64,000 nt of DNA from Oscillospiraceae bacterium (GTDB taxonomy: Bacteria; Bacillota; Clostridia; Oscillospirales; Oscillospiraceae): NCBI GenBank assembly GCA_916988195.3, contig CAKASQ030000039.1:62001-126000 (forward strand), in the 5' to 3' direction. The position numbers were made by a program, and so were the translations under genes. Positions 17,401 to 25,926 of the stretch are shown one piece after another (within the stretch, counting starts at the first letter, position 1; every line of letters starts with the position of its first letter). The notes beneath the pieces were generated by a model that did no database searches, was not told the DNA's origin, and saw only the letters and a list, made by a program, of their open reading frames with translations.

Positions 17401-19652
17401 ACAAGCTCCTGCTGTACCTTTTTGGTTTTGGCTTGCCGCGTCATGTGGTTGCCTAAAAACAGAGAGCTGCCGTTATCAAAGCGAAGGGAAATATCGCTTG
17501 TGCCGCGCCATTTTCCTGTGCAGGGCGAGGTTTCAATCGTGCCGGACGTGCAGCCGAACGCCTGCGCGATCACGCCGATTTTCTCCTGCATGGAGAGCGT
17601 TTCATACCGCTTGGCAATTTCAACAGCCTGTTTCTGTAACTCTGTCAGTGGTCGTTCCACTGGCGGAGCGTCAACCTGTGCTTCCTGCTGTGCGGCCTGC
17701 TCCGGCTGTAAAAACTCCGGCACTTCGGTATAGCCGCCACGATCCAAATAGTGCGCCGTTTCCTGCTCGCCGCGATGCAGCACAATGACATCGGACATGG
17801 AAAGGCTATGCCCGGTAAAATCCTGCGGCCTGTCCATATTGAAGCGAACGAAAATGTCCTCCAGCGTATCCGTATCGGAGAGCGGTGCGGTATAGACCAG
17901 CTCATAATTTTCGCGGTCAACACGCAGCCCGGCGGCCTTTACCTGTTCCAGCGGCTCAAATCGGAGATCCCGCGTTGCGTCGCCGTCTTTAAGCTGATAA
18001 ATGGAAAAGGTGTTCTCCGGCACATCCTGCGCAACAGCCTGTTCCTGCTCTGCGGTGTGCTGCGCCTGAAGCTCTGCAAAATGCCCCTCGATTTCGGAAA
18101 TAAGCTCGCTGGCGGCGGTGCGGATAGTTTCAAGGGATGCTTTCAGCTCCTTAATATCGCGGCCGCTGCTCCACCCGGCGACATAGCCAAAGGAGTAGTC
18201 CGACGTGTCCAGCCCGAAATGCTGGCACACCGTATAGGCAACGCTTTCCGCCTGCACCTCGCGGGTGCTGCGGTCGGGGCGCTCCGCCTGCTCCGGCGCG
18301 TTCAGGTCAATATCGTGCAGCTTGGCATGGGCAATCTCGTGGATCGCCGTCTTAATGGTTTGCAGCTCGCTCATGCCGTCGTCAATGGCAATGCGCTTTT
18401 CTGCAAGGTCATAATAGCCGTGTGCGCTGCCGTCGATTTTTTCAAGTGTCACGGGAACGTGAGAGGTCAGCTTCAAGGCTCGCCAAAAGTCCTCGTACTG
18501 TTCCACATTGCCCGTGAGCGCGTCCACGGCAATGTCGGGAAGCTCCTTGCCCTCGGTCTGGCTCACATCGAATACCGACACCACCTTGAACGCCGGAATC
18601 GTCACCTCCTGCTGCTCCGTGACGGGCTTACCGTCTGCGCCGATGATGGGCTGCCCGGTGTCCGGGTCAGTTTTCGCCACATCCTTTTTGATTTTATAAG
18701 GTGCGGGCGCAAGGATTTTGATGCCCTTTTCGCCGGATTTGACATGGCGTTCAAATTCGTCACGCCACTTTCCGTAGCCTGCGATAAGGGATGCGTCCGG
18801 CTTCTGCATGACAATCAGCAGCGTATTGTTCAGGCTGTAATTGTGGAAGCGGGACATGGCTTTCAGGTAATCCCGATACCTCTCACTTTCAAAAACCTCC
18901 TGTACGCCCTGTTCCAAATGCTCGGTGATCTCCTTGATTCTGCCCTGTGTGTCGGTGGCGTTCAGCACCAGCGGACGCACGGGGATTGGCTCGACAGGCA
19001 GCGCCACGCCCTGCGGCAGCTCGTCCATATCCCGCTGGGGGCTGGGCTGCGCAGTCAGACGATATTCCTGCGGCACTTGGTTGGCTTTGTACCACTCCGC
19101 ATAATCGTTGCCGTTATTGTAGACATAGCCATAATCGGTAAAAATGCCGCGATCCTCTTTAACCGCTTCGCGCCCATAGCTCTTGTAATCAAAGAACCTC
19201 TTGGCGGCATCCGGCAATTCCAGTTCGTCCAGATCGTCAATGAGGTAATGCCCGTAATCGTCGGAATTGTGTACGGTGGGATAAAGCCAGTAGCAGTCCA
19301 GATTGTGCGTCAGGTTGATTAAGTCCGCCGCGCTTGCCGCATGGTCGCCATACTGTGCGGCAGCGGCAAACTTGTCGCGTTCCTCGTTGCTGCGCTGGGT
19401 GAGCAGCGCGGCAAGATAGTTCAAATCGTCCAGACTTTCGCCGGGCTTCAAAGCTTCGCTCCACCCGTCCAGAGAGGAATGAAAGGCAGATACCTGATAC
19501 TGTTCCGTGTCGCTCCCGTCTACGCCCAGCCGTTCAAAAACGGCTTTCATCGTTTCGGCGTCGGTGGGCAGCGATACCCATTCCGCAACAGGCGTTTCCT
19601 CGGTATGCCGTGCGGTGTTGATAAGATATACTTCCAAAAGGTGTTCGTCCAC
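14430..19652 (-). CDS. Large polyvalent antirestriction protein (ArdA, ArdC, YodL-like domains)
   Basis: The GTG at 19652 (1740 residues) is chosen because AAAGGAG lies 7 bases before it; an ATG at 19673 sits in the upstream repeat. Residues to about 200 form an acidic ArdA-like domain that mimics DNA and blocks type I restriction. About 235-330 is an ArdC N-terminal ssDNA-binding domain, followed by a zinc metallopeptidase with HEIAH (about 438). Next come a YodL-like domain (FSIYQLKDGD) and several LPD-type parts. The C-terminus has KKPSIRAQL and TKRSIRQAL. Such proteins are thought to protect incoming DNA in the recipient. It appears complete despite loss of the secretion genes. Confidence 0.85.
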   Translation of the reverse strand: MDEHLLEVYLINTARHTEETPVAEWVSLPTDAETMKAVFERLGVDGSDTEQYQVSAFHSSLDGWSEALKPGESLDDLNYLAALLTQRSNEERDKFAAAAQYGDHAASAADLINLTHNLDCYWLYPTVHNSDDYGHYLIDDLDELELPDAAKRFFDYKSYGREAVKEDRGIFTDYGYVYNNGNDYAEWYKANQVPQEYRLTAQPSPQRDMDELPQGVALPVEPIPVRPLVLNATDTQGRIKEITEHLEQGVQEVFESERYRDYLKAMSRFHNYSLNNTLLIVMQKPDASLIAGYGKWRDEFERHVKSGEKGIKILAPAPYKIKKDVAKTDPDTGQPIIGADGKPVTEQQEVTIPAFKVVSVFDVSQTEGKELPDIAVDALTGNVEQYEDFWRALKLTSHVPVTLEKIDGSAHGYYDLAEKRIAIDDGMSELQTIKTAIHEIAHAKLHDIDLNAPEQAERPDRSTREVQAESVAYTVCQHFGLDTSDYSFGYVAGWSSGRDIKELKASLETIRTAASELISEIEGHFAELQAQHTAEQEQAVAQDVPENTFSIYQLKDGDATRDLRFEPLEQVKAAGLRVDRENYELVYTAPLSDTDTLEDIFVRFNMDRPQDFTGHSLSMSDVIVLHRGEQETAHYLDRGGYTEVPEFLQPEQAAQQEAQVDAPPVERPLTELQKQAVEIAKRYETLSMQEKIGVIAQAFGCTSGTIETSPCTGKWRGTSDISLRFDNGSSLFLGNHMTRQAKTKKVQQELVDSALVRYNPEIIRVAKETAYTALKERELQDNAIAAEKGLKPYTLLNVEFNDGADQQSNGYIGWYYATLAVDGKICTHLETGLNHDIASGSVSPTPTRENYYAAGALKESDVDYVFNNVGFSSASGLYSLHLSDAARERAELELAKKLIDDYCREEFHSGADFSDLSAVGIGHTTVTDDEVPIQAYANLADFRIEKYLGDVLIESRQYESLAALIQGELNDLEFGDLTYASDEQIAMFHAQEEVSGKEATSLNPAVQPVVTILWSESDKLQEGEQLPLARADALFKALDEEKRSEREKPGYTGGWYDKTKFRIDCTFHGERDSYEGRQDFGDGDGALIDHIQAYHEYYAKDESWKNFVLHNEGAEAWEKDKAERATLLTEFVPYMRLHCNLSEQERTAADMLENGENLTPEQTAYFHAVLAHVDACREKLNAGDYHLPDPPQLSDFDKELQDYKAHVESEIAQEAEAAGMTVEEYAANGYEPQEQPADVQEQPEKAPPADTAPEQTAVRYYTINEGAARRANDANSYRDYAAGSATAEYRQMVDQAAAIAQRQKERVDPMYHEKIDALLDTYARKLAENLNDHYAIEARVPSILVAGGSNFPVRKKEKQNAARDRNMQEWQDVQGILDKIRSTGMGGISMDDPQAVAKLEAKLVKLESAQETMKAVNAYFRKNKTLEGCPSLTPEQITKLQQEMAQSWHLGKSRPYPAYMLSNNNAEIRRIRGRIEQVRQHEDTNFAGWEFDGGRVEANKADNRLQVFFDGKPDEAARDELKANGFRWAPSVGAWQRQLNKNAYYAAGYISCIQPISGEKPIDVQRSAQQQESAAPDAHLTGERISTPRGSFHVADMNREQMEAAGYGYHHSTDDGKYLIMGNGTQAFAIAAEQREQENYMRTAELSTEQNYNMIDGQINNTPSVDELEEKAKRGEVISLSALAATVKAEDSRTPQRDPDGKKPSIRAQLKADRVQSGKPQQREKEQETKRSIRQALEME

Positions 19653-19671
19653 GTCTGCGCTCCTTTCTGAC

Positions 19672-19765
19672 ATAAGGGTTTGGGACTATCCCAACAAGCA
19701 ATCGCCGCCCGGTCTGTGCCGGACGGCGATTTTCGGGAGTTGTAGCCACACTCCCTATGCTTGCT
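19672..19765 (-). repeat. Three-hairpin element, right (inverted) copy
   Basis: Read on the minus strand it matches the element at 7967-8047: AGCAAGCATAGGGAGTGT at one end and GCTTGTTGGGAT plus TCCCAAACCCTTA at the other. The middle hairpin differs in sequence (CGCCG-CCCGG with CCGG-A-CGGCG arms) but keeps the stem and a CACAGA loop. It stands directly before the polyvalent gene. It could be a second binding site for a relaxosome or regulatory protein, or a regulatory RNA leader. Confidence 0.6.
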
Positions 19766-19906
19766 GCGTTACTGAATCGTTCTTTTATCTCCGTAAAATG
19801 CGTTCGGTCACGCTTTCAAAGCCACTTTTCGCATTTTCCATAGGAATACCCCGCATACTCCAAAAGCGTGTCTGGAAAACCGCTTGCCGCAAGGCTTTTG
19901 AAGCCC

Positions 19907-20275
19907 CTAAACCGTGACACACCGCGCCTTTGTCCGCTGGCGGCGCTTGCGCTCGGCTGCATTGCGCCGGGCAGCATAGGGCGCACAGCGGTCACAGTAT
20001 TTTGCGCGGTTGCTGCGGGCGGGAAAGGGCTTACCGCACAGCTCGCATTTCTTGCGGGTGTCCGCCGTGGCTGCAAGATCCGCGCATAGCTCCCGGTCTG
20101 CGGGCAGCACCGCTTCCCGGAAGTATCGGCAGAGCAGCGAATAGCTGATGGCCTGCACACAGACGCACGGTTCGCCATCGTCCAGCAGCAGACAGCACCC
20201 GCGCACATTGTTAGCGCAATGGCAGCGGGTCAGCTTTTTCACTCTGCGATGCTGCGCGTCATTCAGCCGGATCAT
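19907..20275 (-). CDS. Cysteine-rich VLP-type ICE protein
   Basis: The 122-residue protein has eight or more cysteines in two groups: CHCANNVRGCCLLLDDGEPCVC in the N-terminal half and CELCGKPF plus YCDRCAPYAARRNAAERKRRQR near the end, the latter a zinc ribbon with a basic tail. This is the Cys-rich VLP family found beside topB in Tn1549-like ICEs. Its start overlaps the topB stop in ATGA. Function is unknown; DNA or RNA binding is plausible from the basic zinc ribbon. Confidence 0.75.
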   Translation of the reverse strand: MIRLNDAQHRRVKKLTRCHCANNVRGCCLLLDDGEPCVCVQAISYSLLCRYFREAVLPADRELCADLAATADTRKKCELCGKPFPARSNRAKYCDRCAPYAARRNAAERKRRQRTKARCVTV

Positions 20276-20940
20276 TTTCTCTGCTCGATACGGTAATTCA
20301 CATACTTTTCTCCCGTATCACACAGCAGCACCGTCCCGTCATAGGTCTTGCCCGTGCGCTCGGAGTACAGCCCTTTGACTTTTGCCTTGCCGTCCTTTAG
20401 GAGCGCAGCGGCGATCTTCTTGGAAAAGACGGTTCTCCGGCTTTCAAAGAATTTGTCATTCTTCCACATGACAAAGCGGCAGGAGCGGTCAGAGCAATAG
20501 AAATTCTTCTTGCCCTCATAGACGGGGCTTTTGCAGCGGGGGCAGATGCCAACTGCCTCCTTTTCCGGCGCGAACAGCTTTTTACCGTCCTCGGTGATGT
20601 GGGAATACCGCTTCACCAGCTCCCGCGTCATATCCTCGATTCCCTGCATGAAGCTCTGCGGGTCGTCGCAGCCCTTGGCAATCTCCGTCAGGCGGGTTTC
20701 CCATTCGGCGGTGAGCAGCGGCGATTTCAGCATATCCGGCAGAATAACGGCAAGATTGATGCCGTCCTTGGTCGGCACAAGACTTTTGCCCTTGCGCTCG
20801 ACAAATCCGGCAGAGAGCAGCTTTTCGATCATCGCCGCCCGTGTTGCCGGAGTTCCCAGTCCTTGCCGCTCTGCATCCTCCGGCATATCTTCCTTGCCCG
20901 CGTTCTCCATTGCGGACAGAAGCGAATCCTCTGATACGTT
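20272..20940 (-). pseudogene. topB: DNA topoisomerase III, C-terminal fragment
   Basis: About 223 residues remain: NVSEDSLLSAMENAGKED leads into GLGTPATRAAMIEKL, a hallmark of type IA topoisomerases, then a C-terminal zinc ribbon (CPRCKSPVYEG, CSDRSCRF). A complete TopB is near 700 residues. The frame meets a TGA at 20944-20946, exactly where homology ends, and the end of the nested element begins. The catalytic tyrosine region is lost, so the protein cannot be active. It is an anchor point for the deletion described in the findings. Confidence 0.88.
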
Positions 20941-20953
20941 TTGTCAAGGGTGT

Positions 20954-21154
20954 TTAAGAACTTTTTTCGCTGTCATTCAAAATCAGACGCTTGATTTTGT
21001 CGCTCATGGTTTCTTTGCTCGTTTCACTGAAATGGATTTTGACGCGGTAGGTGGTCTTTCCGATTTTCTTTATCATTACAGGTGGCGCGGCTTCCTTTAC
21101 GGTCAGAGGGGAAGCGGTTGCGGGGGTGCTGCGGTTGCTGGTGTCGTTGTTCAT
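20954..21154 (-). CDS. TnpW-like transposon-encoded protein
   Basis: The protein has 66 residues; the ATG at 21154 follows AAAGGAG. The core GKTTYRVKIHFSETSKETM with IKRLILND matches TnpW-type proteins and the copy at 1430-1615. It is the last gene of the nested element, only about 13 bases from the topB remnant. Function unknown. Confidence 0.75.
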   Translation of the reverse strand: MNNDTSNRSTPATASPLTVKEAAPPVMIKKIGKTTYRVKIHFSETSKETMSDKIKRLILNDSEKSS

Positions 21155-21276
21155 AGGCTCTCCTTTCCATGAGAAAAACCCCATGCGGTCATACATGGGG
21201 CGGTGGTTTTGAGGTTGAAGTGGCGAAGTGGCAAAGTGGCAAGGTATCTGGGTTTTGCCACTTGGATTTTGCCGTT

Positions 21277-23154
21277 TCACTTTTTAAGAGCGTGATACCA
21301 TGCCGCGCCAATGCGCTTTGAGGTAATGCGCCCGTCAAGGTTTCTCTTTGCCGCCCGGACGGTACGGGCGGATATGCCCGCTTCTGTGGCGGCTTTCTCT
21401 ATGTCCTCGCTGGCAAGCTCTTTCCCGCCTGCCAGTAAATCCAGTATCAGCCGTTCCGCCTGTTCGGTCTTGGTGGCGGTGTTCCCGCCCGCGCCGGACA
21501 GCAGCTCGTCGGCGGTTATATCATATTCGCCTATCCACGAAAAGCCCGTTTCCGGGTCAAGGCAAAAGGCAACGGGCTTGCCCTCCGGCGCAAGGGAAGA
21601 TTTGTCATGGACGATAACGCGCACATTCGGTTCTCGTTTCACGCGCCCGATCAGCAGGACGCTCCTTGCTGCGGCGCGGAAGTCGATAGAACCTAAGCCC
21701 CGGTATGCGCTCTGCCCTCCGGCAGCTTTGTTGAGATGTCCGATAAGGATAACGGCGCACCCGGTACGCTCGGCAACATCGGCAAGGCGGCGGAACATGG
21801 GGCGCACTTCGTTTGCCCGGTTCATGTCGGTTTTTTCGCCCATGTACGCCTGTATGGGGTCAAGGATAATCAGCCGCGCCCCGTTCTGCGTGATTGCCTT
21901 TTCTATGCGCTCATCGGACAGGGTAAGCTCCCGCTTGGCTTCATCAATCACAAGCACCCGGTCAAGGTCTGCGGCGGCTTCTATCAAGCGTGGCTTGACG
22001 GTATCGCCCAGCCCGTCCTCGGCGGTCTGGTAAATTACTTGGAATGGCGGCAAGGGCTTCATTCCCGGCAGCGTTCCCCCGGTGGTGCAGGCGGCGGCAA
22101 GGCGTAGGGCAAAAGTGGTCTTGCCCTCGCCGGGATTGCCCTGCACAATGGTTACTTTCCCAAAGGGAATATACGGCTCCCATAGCCATTCAACGGTCTG
22201 TGTGTCAACCTCGCTCATGCGGATAATCTCAACGGTTTCTTCCTGCGGCGGCTCTTTCAAGCCGTAAATCGCTTCCCGCAAATACTTCCCGTCTGTGATT
22301 TCTGCCCGGTGCTGCAATACCTCGTTCCAGTCCTTGTAAAGCGGGAGAAGGCGGTGAACGGTCAAGCCCTCCGGCACAAGCTCTGCAAGGCGGCTGCAAG
22401 CATCGTTTCCGGCGTTGTCGCTGTCAAGGCAGAGGTACACGGTCTTGATGTTCGGACGGTCAGAGAGGAAACGCAGCAGGGCTTTTTCTCCCACGCCGCC
22501 CAATGACAGGTAGCTTTGCTTCTGCCAGTCCTTTTTGAACAGGCAGAGGAAAGATAACAGGTCAATGGGGGCTTCAAAAACAAACAATCTTTCGCCCTCG
22601 CCCCGATAGCAGAAGTTAAAGGTTTTGTCGCTGCCTTTCACATCAAGCCGGAAGCTCCCAGCTGTGCCGCGCTGGTGGGCGTAGCGTGGTATGCCGCTTT
22701 CATCTCTGCCGACGAATACGGCGTTGTGGTGGGTTGCGTCCTCGTAAATATCGCCGCTGGCAAAGAAAAAGCCCGTCACATCTTCATCAATGCGGCGGGC
22801 GGCTGTGAGGTAGTTCCTCGCTGTTCGGTTGTCGGGGCTGCGGGGCGGCAGTCGGAAGTCAGAGAAGGGCGCGGGGGTTGATCTGTCCGGCGGTTGGGCT
22901 GAGCCTTTTTCGCCTGTGAGAAGTTCCACGGCTTCGGTGAAGCTCTTGCCGAAAAACTCCATGACAAAATCAACGGGGCCTCCGCCCTTGCTCTGGCTGT
23001 GCCTGTACCATTTGTTTCCCCGGACGGTCAAGCTGTCGTGCCGTTTCCAGCGGTACTCATTCCCGGCGCGGGTAAGCTGCTCGCCCTGTGATTGCAGGAA
23101 AGAAACAATGTCGGCTTGGTTGGCGTGGTCTATCTGTTCTTGGGTGTAATACAT
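21277..23154 (-). CDS. Primase-helicase (toprim domain plus RecA-like ATPase)
   Basis: The ATG at 23154 (625 residues) is preferred because AGAGAGG lies 8 bases before it. The N-terminal half resembles DUF3991 primases, with a toprim motif at YLCLDSDNAGNDA (about 240). The C-terminal half is a RepA/RegA-like hexameric helicase with Walker A GNPGEGKTT, Walker B RLIILDPIQAY and a GHLNKAAGG sensor segment; a winged helix closes it. It should replicate the nested element after excision or after transfer. The enzyme looks complete. Confidence 0.88.
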   Translation of the reverse strand: MYYTQEQIDHANQADIVSFLQSQGEQLTRAGNEYRWKRHDSLTVRGNKWYRHSQSKGGGPVDFVMEFFGKSFTEAVELLTGEKGSAQPPDRSTPAPFSDFRLPPRSPDNRTARNYLTAARRIDEDVTGFFFASGDIYEDATHHNAVFVGRDESGIPRYAHQRGTAGSFRLDVKGSDKTFNFCYRGEGERLFVFEAPIDLLSFLCLFKKDWQKQSYLSLGGVGEKALLRFLSDRPNIKTVYLCLDSDNAGNDACSRLAELVPEGLTVHRLLPLYKDWNEVLQHRAEITDGKYLREAIYGLKEPPQEETVEIIRMSEVDTQTVEWLWEPYIPFGKVTIVQGNPGEGKTTFALRLAAACTTGGTLPGMKPLPPFQVIYQTAEDGLGDTVKPRLIEAAADLDRVLVIDEAKRELTLSDERIEKAITQNGARLIILDPIQAYMGEKTDMNRANEVRPMFRRLADVAERTGCAVILIGHLNKAAGGQSAYRGLGSIDFRAAARSVLLIGRVKREPNVRVIVHDKSSLAPEGKPVAFCLDPETGFSWIGEYDITADELLSGAGGNTATKTEQAERLILDLLAGGKELASEDIEKAATEAGISARTVRAAKRNLDGRITSKRIGAAWYHALKK

Positions 23155-23243
23155 GGCTGATACCTCTCTTTCTGTGGTTGAATTGTTCATAGTTTTGATG
23201 TAGAATGAAACCGAAAAATCGGAAGTTAGTGAGGTGCTGGATT

Positions 23244-23663
23244 GTGAATGAAAGAGAAAAAAATATTCACTTATGGTTTGAAATGTGGCTTACAAAACAG
23301 GATTTAGGTATTGATAATATTTTTGCAGAAGATGTAATTTATACTGAAAGTTGGGGTCCAAAATATAATAACCGTCAAATCGTAAAACACTGGTTTCAGG
23401 AATGGAATACTCGTGGCAAAGTCGTTGCTTGGGAAATCAAACAATTTTTCCACAAAGGAAATCAGACGATTGTGGAGTGGTATTTCAAAAATGAAATGAA
23501 CAATGGGAGCATAGAGGAATTTGATGGAATTTCCCTGGTTGAATGGACAAAGGATAATAAAATAAAATCATTGAAAGAGTTTGGCTGCAATTTGAATAAT
23601 TATAATCCTTATGAGCATAGTGACCTGCCCGAATTTAGGGACGAAAGAGCAAGTTGGTTTTAA
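23244..23663 (+). CDS. NTF2/SnoaL-like protein, AT-rich cargo
   Basis: The GTG at 23244 is chosen because AGGTG lies 8 bases upstream; the frame also has an ATG at 23205 without ribosome site. The 139 residues show the NTF2-like pattern: HLWFEMWLTKQDLG, DVIYTESWGPKYNN, then NGSIEEFDGISLVEW. This fold often binds small ligands or acts as a simple enzyme. The gene is on the opposite strand to all other genes of the nested element and is AT-rich, so it was acquired from elsewhere. Its task is unknown. Confidence 0.7.
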   Translation: MNEREKNIHLWFEMWLTKQDLGIDNIFAEDVIYTESWGPKYNNRQIVKHWFQEWNTRGKVVAWEIKQFFHKGNQTIVEWYFKNEMNNGSIEEFDGISLVEWTKDNKIKSLKEFGCNLNNYNPYEHSDLPEFRDERASWF

Positions 23664-23740
23664 TATTAGGAATCAATAGCGTCCATTTTATCGGAAAACA
23701 TTTAGGACGGACAGGCAAAGTAGCTTGCCCGTCCTTTCCT

Positions 23741-25249
23741 TTATCGCTCCTGTTCGTGCCGCTTGGTGCGGCTCTGCGTCTGTTCCGGCTGGTCGGCGCG
23801 GAGTGCAATATCCACGCATTTGCGAATTTTTTGAAGCTCGGCAACCTCGGCGCGGGTTTCTTTCAGTTTGGTATAATCGCTGTCCCTTTGTGTTTTGAGG
23901 TCAGCATATTCCTGTTCCCATTCCGCAATAGGCAAGGTCTTTGTTCCTTTCGGCAGATTTGCATGGAGATAGCGGTTTGCCGCGTCCCATAGGGTAAGCT
24001 CGGCGCGGCGGGCTTCCGCAAACTTCTCCTGTTTTCCTTTCCAGCGGATTTGCCGATACTCGTCCTGTATGGGCTTGTAGGTTTGATAATTTCTGCCGTG
24101 CTCCAAGAGTTTTTGCAGTTCTTTCATGCGTTCCTCGGCGGTTTTCATTCCTGCCCGGATTGAATAGGCTCTATCGCTGACAGAGGAAAGGGAAGCGTCC
24201 AGTTCATCAAGATTAGAGATACCATGCTCGGAAAGATAGTTGACCGCTGCCGCTATGGTTTTCAGTTCATCGGCTGTGTGCTGTTGTTGCCAACGCTGCG
24301 AATACTTCCGGCTCTTTTCTCTCTGAACGCTCAAATACTTCATCAGCAGATTTGCAAGGTTGGGAGATTGCGGCGGCTGTTCCGGGGCGGTTTCCCGCGC
24401 TTTGAACAGGTCGGCAATCCATTCCTTGAGCTTCCCAATCTGCGCCCGGATTTCCCGGATAAGGCGGTTTGTCTTTTGGATACTGCGGTTCAGTTCGCCT
24501 TTCTCGGTGGCGATGCCTTTCTTCTCCATCTGGCAAGCCGCCACGCCCATGTGGACGGTGGGTATCTCGTCAATTCCTCTCTCGGCGTTGCTGCGGTGGT
24601 CGATACGCTCCGGGCTTCCGTTCCTCTCCAAAAAGTCGTTGGTATAGTCAGCCCATGCCTTGCGCCACAAGAGGGTGTTGTCCTTGTCGTTCCAGCCTGT
24701 AAGGTCAATTTTGTGCGTCTTGTATCTGCCGCTTGGCAAGCGGATACGCTCGCCGTTCTCGTCAAGGTCATATTCCTTTTTGGACTTCGCCGCCCATGCG
24801 CCGCGCTCGTCAAGGGGGCGCATGGTCAGCATGATATGACAATGGGGGTTGCCGCTGTCGGTGTCATGGATAGCAAAATCCACACACATTTCTCTGGAAA
24901 CAAATTGAGAGGAACAGTATTCCCGGACAAGCCGGATCTGTTCCTCTCTGGATAATTCTATGGGGAGTGCCGCGTCAATCTCTCTGGCAAGCTGGGCGTT
25001 CCCGGCTTTCTCGTAAAGCTCCACGCTGTTCCACAAGGTTGAACGGTCAGAAAATGAGGGTGGCGCGTGGGGCGGCAGCATGATTTCCGTATGGACAACG
25101 CCGCCTTTGCGAGTGTAGTCATGGGTCATTCCGTCCCATTCGTTTGTCAGCTTTTCGCCGCTTCGGTAGGCGGCTGCGGCAACGGCTGATTTGCCTTTTC
25201 CTCGGCTCACAATGCCGATGTTCCAATGGTAAATGGCTATGGGTATCAC
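23741..25249 (-). CDS. mobA: MobA/MobL (MobQ) relaxase
   Basis: About 500 residues. The relaxase domain begins AIYHWNIGIVSRGKGKSAVA with the catalytic tyrosine in AAAYRSGEKL, and has the metal motif GNPHCHIMLTMRP. A coiled-coil tail follows (about 280-480). The place where relatives start with ATG reads ATA here (25238-25240), with GGGAGGTGAT at the right distance; the GTG at 25249 lies inside that ribosome site and is given only as the nearest ordinary start. An oriT with a MobQ nic site lies about 210 bases upstream. Confidence 0.85.
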   Translation of the reverse strand: MIPIAIYHWNIGIVSRGKGKSAVAAAAYRSGEKLTNEWDGMTHDYTRKGGVVHTEIMLPPHAPPSFSDRSTLWNSVELYEKAGNAQLAREIDAALPIELSREEQIRLVREYCSSQFVSREMCVDFAIHDTDSGNPHCHIMLTMRPLDERGAWAAKSKKEYDLDENGERIRLPSGRYKTHKIDLTGWNDKDNTLLWRKAWADYTNDFLERNGSPERIDHRSNAERGIDEIPTVHMGVAACQMEKKGIATEKGELNRSIQKTNRLIREIRAQIGKLKEWIADLFKARETAPEQPPQSPNLANLLMKYLSVQREKSRKYSQRWQQQHTADELKTIAAAVNYLSEHGISNLDELDASLSSVSDRAYSIRAGMKTAEERMKELQKLLEHGRNYQTYKPIQDEYRQIRWKGKQEKFAEARRAELTLWDAANRYLHANLPKGTKTLPIAEWEQEYADLKTQRDSDYTKLKETRAEVAELQKIRKCVDIALRADQPEQTQSRTKRHEQER

Positions 25250-25430
25250 CTCCCGGATAGGATAATAAAACCCGCAAAAATGGTACAGACGCCAACGGCG
25301 GGTGTACTGTTTTTGTGGGTGTGCAGGGATAGCCGCGAAGCGGCGCAAGGGGTGCAGCCCCTTGTTGCGGCAAAGCCGCCATATCGGAGCGCGGGATAAA
25401 ATCCCTGTGCGGAGACAAGCCCTCGGCAGA

Positions 25431-25467
25431 GCGCACACGCCCGTAAGGGTGTATAAGTGCGCCCTTA
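25431..25467 (+). other. oriT: oriT of the nested element (MobQ nic site)
   Basis: TAAGTGCGCCCTTA (25454-25467) matches the nick consensus of the RSF1010/pIP501/pSK41 group (AAGTGCG-CCCT). Directly before it is an imperfect hairpin, ACAC-G-CCC with GGGTGT, in the same relative place as in those plasmids. It lies just upstream of the MobQ relaxase gene. The nicked strand would be the plus strand. The match is seen in the sequence; activity is inferred. Confidence 0.8.
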
Positions 25468-25482
25468 GTTCCTAAGGGATTT

Positions 25483-25776
25483 TCAGCTTGTCGCTCCCTC
25501 TGCTCGTTTTTTCAGATATTCCCGCGCTGGTTCACTCGTCAAGGCAAGCCGGAGAAGCGCGGCGGCTTCCTCGTCAGTCATGTTCTTTGCTTCCGGCACA
25601 ATGCTTTCAAAGACTGCGCCCCGGACGATAAGGCGGTGGCTGCGCGTTCTGCGTTCTTCTTTGGATAGCTTCTGACGCAACATCTTTTCCCGGTTCTCAA
25701 ACTGCCGGATTTTCTTCTTTCCGTCCTCAATCTCGGCTTGCAGCTCCTCACGGGTTTTCTCTCTCGGTTTTGTCAT
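25483..25776 (-). CDS. DUF3847-type mobilisation accessory protein
   Basis: The protein has 97 residues: a charged coiled coil at the N-terminus (KTREELQAEIEDGKKKIRQ, then REKMLRQKLSKEERR) is followed by SHRLIVRGAVFESIVP and a C-terminal helix ending REYLKKRAEG. This is the DUF3847 pattern, found beside MobQ relaxases in Clostridial mobilisable elements. It may act as a relaxosome accessory protein, binding oriT, which lies just downstream of it. Confidence 0.75.
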   Translation of the reverse strand: MTKPREKTREELQAEIEDGKKKIRQFENREKMLRQKLSKEERRTRSHRLIVRGAVFESIVPEAKNMTDEEAAALLRLALTSEPAREYLKKRAEGATS

Positions 25777-25926
25777 AGTTGGTCGCTCCTTTCTGCCTGT
25801 CGGCGTAGAAAAAGGACAGTCGATTTCTCGGCTGCCCTTTTGGATGGGTATTAAGTTTTATTGTGTGCTGTTTTATCTTACCCTTATTGTTTTGACACTT
25901 TACTTAAACGGGATATTTCATCATCA

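Noticed and set aside
14916..17456. 846-residue plus-strand open frame
   Set aside because: It lies wholly antisense to the polyvalent protein, whose domains are recognisable; the long frame is a side effect of GC-rich codon use.
17751..19322. 523-residue plus-strand open frame
   Set aside because: Also antisense to the polyvalent protein, without ribosome site or known motif.
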